A stretch of DNA of 64,000 nt, from contig JAWKJY010000014.1 of NCBI GenBank assembly GCA_041393535.1, positions 31,891 to 95,890 of the forward strand. The letters are read 5' to 3'. Both the position numbers and the translations under genes were made by a program. This DNA is from JAWKJY01 sp041393535 (lineage in GTDB: Bacteria > Actinomycetota > Thermoleophilia > Gaiellales > Gaiellaceae). Under the pieces are notes generated by a model that saw only the letters and a program-made list of their open reading frames with translations, searched no databases and was not told the origin of the DNA. Below, one piece after another: positions 34,603 to 44,600 of this stretch; position 1 is the stretch's first letter; each line of letters starts with the position of its first letter.

Positions 34603-35154
34603 TCAGCTCGCCGGCCGCGTCCGCGCGAGCGGGCGACCGCCGATCGCGAGCGCCAGGCAGACGACGACCTCGTCGGCGCGCGGCGCGTCCGGGATCGCGA
34701 TCTCGGTCGCGTCCATCTCGTCGAACGACCAGATCACGTTGCGGTGCACGAGCGGCATGGAGATCGACGCGCCGGGCGGGCCGACCTTCTTCGTCGACGG
34801 GATGATCGACTCGCCGCCGCCGACGGCCAGGCGCACCGGCGCACCGAAGCGCGGGTGGAGCAGCGCCGCGGCGTGCTCGAGCTCGCCGTCCGTCCCCACG
34901 ATCGCCGCCTTGCCGTAGGCGTCGATCCCGCCCTCGTCGACGCCGAGCGCCACGAGGCCGCGCTCGACGAGCAGGGCCGAGACCTCGGCGCCCGCGTCGA
35001 CGAGCTCGCCGACGTCCTCGTGGAACCGCCCGGCGAGAGGGTTGCGGATCACCGCCGCGACGGTGACCTTGCGCACCGGCGGCGCCACCTCGTGGCCCGC
35101 CTCGCGGTGGGTCTCCTCGAGCTGGACGACGATCTTCCTGACCTCGATCGGCAC
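34603..35154 (-). CDS. Amino-acid synthesis family (AA_synth) protein
   Basis: 183 aa from GTG 35154, with GGAGG at a good distance. Starts VPIEVRKIVVQLEETHREAG, then VAAVIRNPLAGRFHEDVGEL, VDEGGIDAYGKAAIVGTDGE, GESIIPSTKKVGPPGASISM, and the C-terminal DATEIAIPDAPRADEVVVCL. Proteins of this family are usually found with amidase or catabolic genes; the catalytic role is not established. The gap to the upstream LuxR-type regulator stop is 8 bases, so it is likely co-transcribed with it. Confidence 0.85.
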   Translation of the reverse strand: MPIEVRKIVVQLEETHREAGHEVAPPVRKVTVAAVIRNPLAGRFHEDVGELVDAGAEVSALLVERGLVALGVDEGGIDAYGKAAIVGTDGELEHAAALLHPRFGAPVRLAVGGGESIIPSTKKVGPPGASISMPLVHRNVIWSFDEMDATEIAIPDAPRADEVVVCLALAIGGRPLARTRPAS

Positions 35155-35162
35155 GTGGCCTC

Positions 35163-37907
35163 CTAGGTGTCGGGGGGCTGGTCGCGGGTGAGCATGGCGG
35201 CTGCGAGCGCAGCGCGCGAGCGGACCCCGAGCTTGCGGTAGACGCGGCCGAGGTGGAACTCGACCGTCTTCGGGCTGAGGAACAGGGCCGCGGCGATCTC
35301 TCGCGTCGTCGCCCCGCCCGCCGCGGCGCGCGCCACCGCCAGCTCCTGCGACGTCAGCTCGTTCCCGGCCGAGGGGCGCTCGCGCGCGCCCGCGGCGGCG
35401 AGCTCCGCGTCGCAGCGGGCGAGCCAGGGCGCCGCACCGAGGTCCGCGAGGATCGCCCGCGCCTCGCGCAGGCGCTCGCGGGCCTCGACCCGCCGACGCG
35501 CGCGGTGCAGGCGCGAGCCGTACGCGAGCAGCGTCCGCGCGCGCTCGAACGGCAGCGGCGTCACGTCGTGGCAGGCGAGCGCCTCGGCGAACGGCGCGTC
35601 GAAGTCGTCGGCCACGAGACCGGCGGTGCGCGCGGCGAGTGCCCCGGCGCTCCGCGTGCCGACGAGCGCGGCCTGCCGCCCGAGCAGGTCGGCCACGCGG
35701 CGCGCGTCGTCCGCCCGCCCGGCGCGGACGTACGCCTCCACGAGATCCGGGGCCCACGGGACGAGCGTCGGCTCCTCCAGCCCGTGCTCGAGCGTCACGC
35801 GCTCGACCTCCTCGAGCGCGGCGATCGCCTCGTCGACCCGACCGAGACCCAGCTCGAGGAAGCCCTCGACCGCGCACGCGAACGTGAGCAGGCTGCCGAT
35901 GCCCGCCGGCTCGACGATCGTCCGCGCCCGGGCGAGCGCCTCGCGGCACCCCGCCTCGTCGCCGGTCGCCGCGTCCAGCCGGGCCCGGGTGAGGAGCAGC
36001 TGCGCCCGGGGGCCACGCTGCCCCGTCTCCTGCGCGAGCGCGATCCCCTCGCTCGCGAGCTCGTGGAGGCCCGCCCAGCGTCCCAGCCGCTGGCCGCTGT
36101 CGACCACGACCTGCAGGAGCATCGGCAGGACACCGAGCGCGCCCGCGTTCCGGGCAGCCTCGACCAGCGCGGCGCTCTCCTCGAACGCCCGCACGTGCTC
36201 CTCGAACGGAAGGCGCACGTTCAGGGCGAGCAGGAGCGACTGCGCCGCCGGCGAGAAGGGGTCGACGTCGGCGGCGAGACGCTCGACCTCGTGCAGGATC
36301 GGTCGCGCCTCGTCGGTCCGGCCGCGCAGGACGAGGCTCCAGGCGAGGATCGCGAGCACGGGCGCCCTGGTCTGCGGGCCCGCGGCCTCGTCGAGGAGCG
36401 CGTGCGCCCGCTCCGCCAGGGCGAGCGCCCGGACGCAGGCGCCGGCCACCGTGGCCGCGACGGCCGCGTCGGCGAGGATCCGGGCCGCGTGCTCGGGCGC
36501 CGGCGCGGCGAGCGGCTCCGCGACTGCCTCGAGCTGCTCGCTCGCCCGACCGACGTGGCCGCCCCAGAGCTCGCCGATCCCTCGGAGGTGCGCGGCCTCG
36601 ACCGCGAGCGGCCCGGCCGGAGCGCAGTGATGGAGCTCGGCGAGGGCACGCAGCGCCTGCTCGCCCCGCCCGGCGGCGAGCGCCGCGTGGGCCGCGCCGA
36701 GGAACCGTGCCGCGGCCGCGTCCGGCTCTCCCGTCAGCCGTCCGGCCCGCTCGAGCGCGTCGGCCGCCACGGCGTAGCCGCGCCGCGCGGCCGCCTCGGC
36801 GGCAACCGCCTCGAGCGCCGCCGCGGCCTCCGCGTCCGGCCCGACGGCCGCGGCCGCGGGGTGCCAGGCCGCCGCGGCTCCCGTCTCGATCGCGGCGAGC
36901 GCCCGGTGGGCGCGGCGGCGGTCGTCGGCGGGCGCGTCGTGGTAGGCGGCCCCGCGCGCCAGCGGGTGGGAGAAGCGGACGCGATCGTCCCCGAGCCGCA
37001 CGATGCCGATCGCCTCGGCCGGGAGCAGGGCGTCGAGCTCCACCCCCGCTCGCGCGCACGCGGCCGCCACCGGCCGCAGCCCCTCGCTCCCCGACGCCGC
37101 CGCGATCGCGAGCGCGAGGCGGGTCGCGCCCGGCAGTGCCGCGATGTGCCCGTCGAACACCTGCTGGAGCCGACGGCCGGGCCGGAGCGGCGTCGCCAGC
37201 GGTGCGCGGCCCGCGCGCTCGTCGTCCGTGAGCGTCCCCGGCAGCTCGACGAGGGCGAGCGGGCTGCCGGCGGCAGCGCCCACGATCGCGTCCGCGACGG
37301 TCGCCGCGAGGTCCGGCGCGACCCGGGAGAGCAGATCCCGGGCGCTGACGTCGTCGAGCGGGCCGAGGTCGATGGACGGCAGCGCGGCGAGCTCCCGCTC
37401 GGCGTCCGTCTCCGCGCGCACGGCGATCACGAGCGCGACGGGGCCGGCGACGCGGCGGCCCGCGAACACCAGGCACTCGCGCGAGGGCGGGTCCAGCCAC
37501 TGCGCGTCGTCGACCAGCACGACGACCGGCCGCTCCTCCGCCGAGGCCGCGAGCAGGCCGAGGGTCGCGACGCAGACCGCGAGGCGGTCGCCCGGCGTGA
37601 CGGGACCGAGCGCGAGCGCGCCGGCGAGCGCGCCCGCCTGCGGCGCCGGCAGCGCGTCGCGTCGCCCGGCGACCGGGCCGAGCAGGTCGGCGAGTCCGGC
37701 GAACGGGATCTCGGCCTCCGTCTCGACCGGCCGGGCCGCGAGGACGAGGGCGCCACGAGCGCGCGCCGCGTCGGCCGCGGCGTCGACGAGCGCGGTCTTG
37801 CCGATGCCGGGTGCGCCCCGCAGCACGAGCGCGCCGCCGGCCCCTGCCGCCGCACCGGCGACGACCTCGTCGAGCCGCCGGAGCTCGTCGTCCCTCCCCA
37901 CGAGCAT
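35163..37907 (-). CDS. Large LuxR-family transcriptional regulator with AAA ATPase domain (LAL type)
   Basis: 914 aa. AAA/STAND module: MLVGRDDELRRLDEVV, Walker A RGAPGIGKTALVDAAADAA, Walker B RPVVVLVDDAQWLDPPSR, and sensor-like FSHPLARGAAYHD. A long helical TPR-like middle (residues 350-840). C-terminal LuxR HTH: LTSQELAVARAAAGGATTRE, IAAALFLSPKTVEFHLGRVY, RKLGVRSRAALAAAM. The start at ATG 37907 is chosen because the family usually begins at LVGRD; in-frame starts further up (37973 or 38039) exist and the SD is weak. It may control the downstream AA_synth gene or the divergent repeat-protein array. Confidence 0.88.
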   Translation of the reverse strand: MLVGRDDELRRLDEVVAGAAAGAGGALVLRGAPGIGKTALVDAAADAARARGALVLAARPVETEAEIPFAGLADLLGPVAGRRDALPAPQAGALAGALALGPVTPGDRLAVCVATLGLLAASAEERPVVVLVDDAQWLDPPSRECLVFAGRRVAGPVALVIAVRAETDAERELAALPSIDLGPLDDVSARDLLSRVAPDLAATVADAIVGAAAGSPLALVELPGTLTDDERAGRAPLATPLRPGRRLQQVFDGHIAALPGATRLALAIAAASGSEGLRPVAAACARAGVELDALLPAEAIGIVRLGDDRVRFSHPLARGAAYHDAPADDRRRAHRALAAIETGAAAAWHPAAAAVGPDAEAAAALEAVAAEAAARRGYAVAADALERAGRLTGEPDAAAARFLGAAHAALAAGRGEQALRALAELHHCAPAGPLAVEAAHLRGIGELWGGHVGRASEQLEAVAEPLAAPAPEHAARILADAAVAATVAGACVRALALAERAHALLDEAAGPQTRAPVLAILAWSLVLRGRTDEARPILHEVERLAADVDPFSPAAQSLLLALNVRLPFEEHVRAFEESAALVEAARNAGALGVLPMLLQVVVDSGQRLGRWAGLHELASEGIALAQETGQRGPRAQLLLTRARLDAATGDEAGCREALARARTIVEPAGIGSLLTFACAVEGFLELGLGRVDEAIAALEEVERVTLEHGLEEPTLVPWAPDLVEAYVRAGRADDARRVADLLGRQAALVGTRSAGALAARTAGLVADDFDAPFAEALACHDVTPLPFERARTLLAYGSRLHRARRRVEARERLREARAILADLGAAPWLARCDAELAAAGARERPSAGNELTSQELAVARAAAGGATTREIAAALFLSPKTVEFHLGRVYRKLGVRSRAALAAAMLTRDQPPDT

Positions 37908-38037
37908 GGCGGGCAGGCTAGCCGCGCTCGGCCCGGGCTGCCCGGGCTCGGTCCAGGGATTCCCCCGGTGCATCGCGTGGCCGCCGCTGCGTACGGTCGC
38001 CAGAGGGCTCGTCGACGGGCCGGACGGGAGGGAACGC

Positions 38038-38991
38038 ATGAGCGGATGGACGCGGCGGCTGCGGGTCAGCCCGGCGATGGTGGTGGCGCTGATCGCGCTC
38101 TTCGTGGCACTGAGCGGCGGCGCCTACGCGGGCTTCGTGCTGCCCAACAACAGCGTCAGGACTGCGACGATCGCGAACGGGCAGGTGAAGACCGCCGACC
38201 TGGGGGCGGCGGCGGTGACGACGGCGAAGCTGCGGAACGGCGCCGTCACGTCGACGAAGCTCGCGGATCGGGCCGTGACCTCGGCGAAGCTCGCCGACGG
38301 CGCGGTGCTCAGCACGAAGCTCGCGGAGGGCGCCGTCACGACGAGCCGGATCGCGGAGGCGGCGATCACGGGCGCGAAGCTCTCCGACAGCGCGATCACC
38401 GAGCCGAAGCTCGCCGACGGCGCCGTCTCGGCGGCGAAGATCGCGCCGAACGCCGTCACCGGCGCCAAGATCGTCGACGGGAGCGTCACCGACGCGGACC
38501 TCGCCGCCGGCATCTCCGGATCGAAGATCAGCGGCAAGGTGCCGCAGGCGACCCAGGCCGACAGCGCCGCGACGGCCGGCTCCGTGAACGGGATGACCGT
38601 CCACCGCGTCGACTGGCGCACCGACCTCGTGGCACCGAGCGTGCCGGCGACGACGATCCTCGAGGTCGGCGGGCTCCGACTCGACGGCAGCTGCAACAAC
38701 GTGAATCCATCGGTGATCGCGTACAGCGCCGTCGACGACGCGATGATCCACACCGCCGGCATCCGCACGGACACGCAGGCGCCGCACGCGGACGCGGACG
38801 AGGACTTCGACGTCGCCACGACCAACTACGCGCTCTACCCGATCGCGGGGGTCCCGGGGCCGACCGTCGGCACGACGGTCTACTCGACGCCCACCGGCGG
38901 GATCGTCGAGCTCACCTGGCGCTTCGAGGGCAGCGTGACGAGCCCGAACTGCCGCTTCCACGCCATCGCGACCCACTCGCCGGCGCCGTGA
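38038..38991 (+). CDS. Exported decapeptide-repeat protein, paralogue 1
   Basis: 317 aa, ATG 38038 behind GGGAGGG. N-terminal membrane/signal segment SPAMVVALIALFVALSGGAY. Residues about 40-155 form a regular ten-residue repeat (pattern TxAKLADGAV, for example TTAKLRNGAV, TSAKLADGAV, TGAKIVDGSV), about eleven units. Then a linker and a conserved C-terminal domain starting NGMTVHRVDWR, with ILEVGGLRLDGSCN, a Cys pair and IVELTWRF. Probably a surface-exposed fibrous stalk with a globular tip; the repeat resembles fibre or beta-solenoid repeats. First of four tandem paralogues; its stop overlaps paralogue 2 by 4 bases (GTGA). Confidence 0.8.
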   Translation: MSGWTRRLRVSPAMVVALIALFVALSGGAYAGFVLPNNSVRTATIANGQVKTADLGAAAVTTAKLRNGAVTSTKLADRAVTSAKLADGAVLSTKLAEGAVTTSRIAEAAITGAKLSDSAITEPKLADGAVSAAKIAPNAVTGAKIVDGSVTDADLAAGISGSKISGKVPQATQADSAATAGSVNGMTVHRVDWRTDLVAPSVPATTILEVGGLRLDGSCNNVNPSVIAYSAVDDAMIHTAGIRTDTQAPHADADEDFDVATTNYALYPIAGVPGPTVGTTVYSTPTGGIVELTWRFEGSVTSPNCRFHAIATHSPAP

Positions 38992-39917
38992 GGCGGCTCC
39001 GGGTCTCGCCGGCGCTGGTCGTCGCGCTGGTCGCCCTCTTCGTCGCGCTCGGCGGCGGCGCGTACGCGGGCGTGACGCTCGCGACGAACAGCGTCCGGAC
39101 GGCGACGATCGCGAACGGCCACGTCCGGGCGGCCGATCTCGCCTCGACCGCCGTGACGGCCGCGAAGCTGAAGGCCGGGGCGGTGACCGCCGCGAAGCTC
39201 GCCGGCGGCGTCGCGTCCCCGGCGAAGCTCGCCGACCTCGCGGCGGGAGAGCGCTCGCTCGCCGAGGCGGCGGCGACCGCGGTCCGGATCGCCGACGGCG
39301 CCGCGACCACCAGCAAGCTGGCGCCCGGCGCCGGCGTCGAGCGTGCGCTGGGCGAGACCGCCGTGACGAACGCGAAGCTCGCGGACGCGTCGGTCGGCTC
39401 GGTGCAGCTCGCGGACGGCAGCGTCGGCGACGTGGAGCTCGCAGGCGGGATCGCCGCCTCCAAGCTCACCGGCCCGGTGGCCGAGGCCGCCGCCGCGGAC
39501 GTCGCGACGACGGCAGCGGCCGTCAACGGCGTCGCCGTGCGGCGGGTCGACTTCCGGGGCGCGACCGGGCAGAGCGCGACGGTCCTGGAGCTCGGCGGCC
39601 TGACGCTCGCCGCGGTGTGCTCCTCGGGCACGACGTTCACGGTGCGAGCCTCGACCGACGCCGGCGGCGCGATGCTCCACGTCGCGGGGATCGACGACAC
39701 GCAGCAGCCCCGCGCGCTCGAGGACGAGGACCTCCAGCCCGGGGAGCAGCCGACGGTCTTCCCGATCGGCGGCCCGGCGACCGATGCGCTCGTCGCCTCG
39801 CTCGTCTACAGCTCGCCGACCGGCGGTGTCGTCCGCGTCACGTTCCGGGGCGTGCGCCCCGTCGCCGACGGGCCGTGCCTCCTGCAGGGGGTCGCGCGGC
39901 ACGCGGCCGCACCCTAG
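38988..39917 (+). CDS. Exported decapeptide-repeat protein, paralogue 2
   Basis: 309 aa, GTG 38988 coupled to paralogue 1. Membrane segment SPALVVALVALFVALGGGAY, repeat region with TAAKLKAGAV, TAAKLAGGVA, TTSKLAPGAG, GSVQLADGSV and DVELAGGIAA, then NGVAVRRVDFRGATGQSATV and LELGGLTLAAVCSSG, ending in a domain with the C-terminal CLLQGVARH. The C-terminal RVDFRG...VLELGGL block defines the family. Its repeats are less regular than those of paralogue 1. Function unknown. Confidence 0.8.
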   Translation: MRRLRVSPALVVALVALFVALGGGAYAGVTLATNSVRTATIANGHVRAADLASTAVTAAKLKAGAVTAAKLAGGVASPAKLADLAAGERSLAEAAATAVRIADGAATTSKLAPGAGVERALGETAVTNAKLADASVGSVQLADGSVGDVELAGGIAASKLTGPVAEAAAADVATTAAAVNGVAVRRVDFRGATGQSATVLELGGLTLAAVCSSGTTFTVRASTDAGGAMLHVAGIDDTQQPRALEDEDLQPGEQPTVFPIGGPATDALVASLVYSSPTGGVVRVTFRGVRPVADGPCLLQGVARHAAAP

Positions 39918-40012
39918 CCGCCGCAGCGCCGATGCGCGGCCACCCGGATGCGGCCCGCGCCGTGCGGCGCGTACGCTCGCCGCGAGCGGGCAGGCGGGGA
40001 AGGGAGGAGCAC

Positions 40013-40858
40013 ATGCGCCAGCGGGTCGGACGGGCCCGGGTCAGCCCGGCGATGGGGGTGGCGCTCGTCGCCCTCTTCGTCGCCCTCGGCGGCGGGGCCT
40101 ACGCGGCGTTCGAGCTGCCGCGGAACAGCGTGACGAGCCGCGCGATCGCGCCCGGCGCGGTGCGGACGGCCGATCTCGCCCGGGGCGCGGTGACCGCGCC
40201 GAAGCTCCGGCGCGGCGCCGTCACGACCGAGAAGCTCGCGCGCGGGGCGGTGACCGCGCCGAAGCTCGCTGCCGGCGCGGTCCGCACGCCGGCGCTCGCG
40301 CGCGGCGCGGTCACCGCCGCGACGCTGGCTCCGGGCGCGGTCACGGGCGCCGCCGTGGCGGACGGATCGATCGGCGACGCCCACCTCGCCTCCGGCATCT
40401 CGGGCGCGAAGGTCGCCGGCCAGGTCGCCTCCGCGCAGCGGGCCGACGTGGCCGGCCGCGTCGACTCCGTCAACGGCGTCACCGTGCAGCGGGTCGACTT
40501 CCGCGGGAGCGAGGGCCAGCCGCCGACGACGATCCTCGATCTCGGCGGCCTGCAGGTGCAGGCGCTCTGCCAGGCGTCGCCCGCGCCCTTCCGGGTCGTC
40601 GCGACGACCTCGGTCGCCGACGCGATGATCCACACGGGCGGGATCACCACCACCGGCGTCGGGCACGGCAGGAGCGACACGAGCTTCCAGCCGGGCGAGA
40701 CGTTCGACCTCTTCGACGCGCCGCTCGCGCTCGTCGGCACGACCGTCTTCGCGACGCCGGCCGGCGGGATCGTCGAGGTGAGCTTCCGCTCGGACGCCTT
40801 CGGCAGCCGCTACGCCTGCGGCTTCCAGGGCGTCGCGACCGCGAGCCCCGCGCCATGA
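40013..40858 (+). CDS. Exported decapeptide-repeat protein, paralogue 3
   Basis: 281 aa with its own SD (GGGAGGAGC) at ATG 40013, so a second transcription/translation unit after a 95-base gap. Segment SPAMGVALVALFVALGGGAY, then the repeat written as RGAVTAPKLR, RGAVTTEKLA, RGAVTAPKLA, AGAVRTPALA: exactly ten residues per unit. NGVTVQRVDFRGSEGQPPTT and ILDLGGLQVQALCQ begin the globular end. Coupled by ATGA to paralogue 4. Confidence 0.8.
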   Translation: MRQRVGRARVSPAMGVALVALFVALGGGAYAAFELPRNSVTSRAIAPGAVRTADLARGAVTAPKLRRGAVTTEKLARGAVTAPKLAAGAVRTPALARGAVTAATLAPGAVTGAAVADGSIGDAHLASGISGAKVAGQVASAQRADVAGRVDSVNGVTVQRVDFRGSEGQPPTTILDLGGLQVQALCQASPAPFRVVATTSVADAMIHTGGITTTGVGHGRSDTSFQPGETFDLFDAPLALVGTTVFATPAGGIVEVSFRSDAFGSRYACGFQGVATASPAP

Positions 40859-41694
40859 GGCGGCCCTCCCCGGCCATGCTCGTCGCGTGCGCGGCCCTGC
40901 TCGTCGCACTCGGCGGGGGCGCCTACGCGGCGGTCGAGCTGCCGCGGAACGCCGTCACGAGCCGCGCGATCGCGCCCGGCGCCGTCCGCGCCGGCGACCT
41001 CGCGGCGGGGTCCGTCGGCGCGAGCCGCCTGCGCCGCGCCGCGGCGACGACCGGAGCGCTCGCCCGCGGCGCCGTGACGAGCACCGGTCTGGCCGTCGGC
41101 GCCGTCGGCACGGCCGCGCTCGCGGACGGCGCCGTCACGGCCGCGGCGCTCGCCCCCGGGTCGGTGACGGGTGAGCGCGTGGCCGACGGCGCGATCGGCG
41201 ACGCCGACCTCGCCGCAGGGATCGCGGCCGGGAAGCTCACGGGGTCCGTCCCCGCCGCGGCACGGGCCGACGTCGCGACGACGGCCGAGACACTCGGCGG
41301 CGTCGCGCTGCGCCGGCTCGACTTCCGCGGCGCGCCGGGCGAGAGCGCGACCGTCCTCGACACGCTCGGCCTGCGTCTCGTCGCGAGTTGCGTCCCGGGC
41401 ACGCCGGCGCAGCCGCGGCTGGAGGCGACGGCCGGGGCCGCGGGCTCGACGATCCACGTCGGCGCGGTCGAGGGCGCAGGCGTGGTGCGCGCGCCGCAGA
41501 ACGCCGACCTCGGCCCCGGCAACGTCGTGCGGCTCGCGCCGATCCAGTTCTCCACCGCCGCGCTCGTCGGAACGGCGACGTACGCCACCCCGGAGGGCGA
41601 CGTCGTCGAGGTCGACTACCGCACCGTGGCCCAGGCGTTCGGCGGCGACGGGTGCGCCGTCCAGGGCTTCGCGCGGGTCGCGCCGGTCGGCTGA
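40855..41694 (+). CDS. Exported decapeptide-repeat protein, paralogue 4
   Basis: 279 aa, ATG 40855 overlapping the paralogue 3 stop. Membrane segment SPAMLVACAALLVALGGGAY. In the repeat the Lys is mostly lost (ATTGALARGAV, TAAALAPGSV). The C-terminal domain keeps LGGVALRRLDFRGAPGESAT, VLDTLGLRLVASC and GCAVQGFARV. Closest in sequence to paralogue 3 (both have ELPRNxVTSRAIAPGAVR), which suggests duplication of a gene pair. Convergent with the metalloprotease gene, 3 bases between stops. Confidence 0.8.
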   Translation: MRRPSPAMLVACAALLVALGGGAYAAVELPRNAVTSRAIAPGAVRAGDLAAGSVGASRLRRAAATTGALARGAVTSTGLAVGAVGTAALADGAVTAAALAPGSVTGERVADGAIGDADLAAGIAAGKLTGSVPAAARADVATTAETLGGVALRRLDFRGAPGESATVLDTLGLRLVASCVPGTPAQPRLEATAGAAGSTIHVGAVEGAGVVRAPQNADLGPGNVVRLAPIQFSTAALVGTATYATPEGDVVEVDYRTVAQAFGGDGCAVQGFARVAPVG

Positions 41695-41697
41695 GTC

Positions 41698-44600
41698 TCA
41701 GCGCACCCGCACGCGCAGCGTCCTCGTCGCCGAGCGGCCGGCGCGGTCCGTCGCCACGAGCCGGATCGTCCGCGTGCCCTTCGTCGCGAAGCGGACGGTC
41801 ACCCGCTCGCCGCGACCGAGCACCTTCGCGCCGTCCAGCCAGCGCAGCCGCCGGCCGGTCAGCGGCGCGCCCGTCTCGTCGAACGCGTGGCCGGAGAGCG
41901 TCACGGGTGCCCGGACGGCCGCCTTCAGCGTCCCGCCCGTCACGAGCGTGACCCGCGGCGGCGCCCCCGCCACGCGCAGGCGTCCGCTGACCGCGACGGC
42001 CTGCTGCAGGCCGTCGCTGACGACCACGCGCAGCCGGCCCTTCGCGGCACGGGTCAGCGTGCCGGCCGGGATCCTGTACGAGGTCGAGTCGCCGACGCCG
42101 GCCAGCCAGCTCCACGTCCGGCCGTCGTCCGTGGAGTACTCGAGGTGCGCGTCGAGCAGCGCGCCGGGGTCGCCGTCCGCCATCGTCCAGCCGACGACCA
42201 GGGCGCGCTTCGGACCCACCGTCGTCGTGCCCCGGAGGGACGTGAGCGCGACCGTCGGCGCCGTCGGGCTGGCCGCGATGGCGCTCGGGACGCCGCCGTC
42301 CCGGACGAGCTCGAGCCGGGCGACCGACGGGACGGGCAGGACGATCGAGACGCTCCCCGCCCCTTCCGGAGCCAGATCGGCCGTCCGCAGCTGCGCGACC
42401 ACCGCGCCCGAGGCGTCGTACGCGGTGACCGCGATCGTTCCGGCGGGATCGCTCGGCGTCGCCGCCTCCGCCGTCGAGGAGACGGCGACGTACGGCTCGC
42501 CGCCGGTCGCCGACAGCGCGGCGGTCACGCGCAGCCGAGGGCCGGCCGCGGCGCCCGCCGTCCGGCGCTTCGCGACCTTGCCTCCCTTCGCGCGCCAGGT
42601 CTCGACGAGCGTGTTCCAGTGGAGGTTCGAGATCCAGGCGTCGATCGGGAACTCCGCGCAGTAGCCCATCACGTCGTGCCGTTCGTTGGGGAGCAGGGTC
42701 GCCCAGCGGAACACCGGGTCGACCCCGACCCCGACGATCGAGGCGGTGTTGTTCGGCCACGTGGTGTTGTTCGTGGACGGCGTCCTCCGACAGCCGCTCG
42801 AGTCGCCGGCGTGCTTGAGCCCCGCCTGGTGGAGGAGCTCGTGGACGATCGTGAGCGAGCCGGAGTCCGTCCACGAGATCAACGGGCGAGCAACGTTGGA
42901 CGCGTCCGTCGTCGCTCCCTGGACGCCGGCGGGGATGGAGAGGGGAAGCCGCAGCCAGGGGTGCGCGGGCGCGGGCGTCGGCAGCGCTTGGCGCAGGTCG
43001 ACGATCGCAGCGTCCGAGAACGGATTCGTGCACGCCTCGACGTACACGCAGTCGACCAGGACACCGTTCGCCGGCAGCCCGACCTGGCCCTGCGCCCACT
43101 TGACCGCGCCCGTCACGTCAACGACCGGACCGAGCGCCGCCCGCAGGTCGCCCGGGCGGAGCGGCAGGTAGCCGCCCAGGCTCTCGAGCTGCTTCGCACC
43201 GTCCTCACGCGACGACTGCTTCACGACGGGGCCGTTGGGCCCCTGGGCCCGGTAGCGCGTGCCGAAGACGGTGACGACGAAGGGATTCGTCGTCACCGCC
43301 TTCACGCCCGTGAGCGTCCAGGCGTTGTTCGTCGCACACGACACGCCGTTCAGCCTGACGCACTCCTGCTTCCTGGTCGGACGCACCTCGCCGAGCACGT
43401 TGAACGCCCCCGCGTCGAGGACGTTCGTCGGCACGACGTACACGTACGTGTCCCTGAGGTTCGCCCGGCGGCTCTGGATCGAGACGCCCGCCCGGAGGCG
43501 CGTCGGCCTCGAGAGCAGACCGAGCGGGATGCGACGCCCGCCGACGATCGCGTAGGCGCGGCCGTCGGGCACGTCCTTCCCGCTCACGACGCCCGCTCCG
43601 GGCGAGAGCTGGACGTAGACCTTGACGATCGTCGACACGCCCTTGACGAGCAGGGTCGCGCGGTCGTGGCCCGTCGCGCCGAGGGCGTAGGCGCCCGAGT
43701 TCGAGGAGCCGCCGGCGAACCAGCGCTGCGCCTGCACGCGCTGGACGATCTCGACGGCGTCGACGATGAAGTCGATGCCGCACTCCGATTCCGTCTCCCC
43801 GCCGTTGCCGGCCGGCGCACGGGCGTCGTTCTCGGGCGTCGGGCCGCACGTCTCGAAGTCGACGTTCGTGACGGGCGCGCCCGCGACCTCGATCGTGCGG
43901 CTCGCGGGCTCGAAGACGGCGTCACGGAGCGTCGGGGTCACCGTCCACGCGCCCGGCTCGAGCGCGAGCGCGTAGCGCCCGTCGTCCCCGGTCGACCCGA
44001 CGACCGAGCCCCCGCCGGCGCGGGTCGCGGTCACGGTCGCGCCCGGCAGACCCTCGCGCGTGCACGTCTTCTCGCCGCAGTCGCGGACGATCACCTCGCC
44101 GGACACGTTCGCGGCCGTGTGCAGCCACCGGAGGTCGTTCACGCCGGTGCTCGCCGGGACGGTGAAGATCGGTCGCTCCCCGGTGCCGTCGAGCCCGATC
44201 ACCATCAACGGGGTCGGCGGCAGCGGGCCGATCTGGAACTGCTCGGAGAAGCCGCCGAACAGGATGCTCCGCCCGTCCGGCGAGAAGCGCGGCCCACCCG
44301 GGAGCGAGGCGCTGACCGGGATCGTGCGGCTCGTCCGGGTCGCGAGGTCGAGCACCTTGAGGGCGTGCGGGTAGATCCGCTCGGTCGTGTTCTGCTCGTT
44401 GTTGACCTGCTCGGTGTAGACGAGCAGCGTCCCGTCCGGCGAGACGTCGCCCAGGTTCACGCGGCGGCGCGGGCCCTCGATGGTCGTCAGCTGGGTTCGC
44501 TGGCCGGACGCGACGTCGACCGCGAAGAGCTGCGCGGTGTCCCCGCCGGCGGCCTGGTCGGCGTAGTAGATGGTCTTCCCGTCGGGTGACGGGACGAGGT

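Noticed and set aside
35253..39917. 1554-codon plus frame through the LuxR regulator
   Set aside because: It is antisense shadow of the regulator except for its last 309 codons, which are repeat paralogue 2 starting at 38988.
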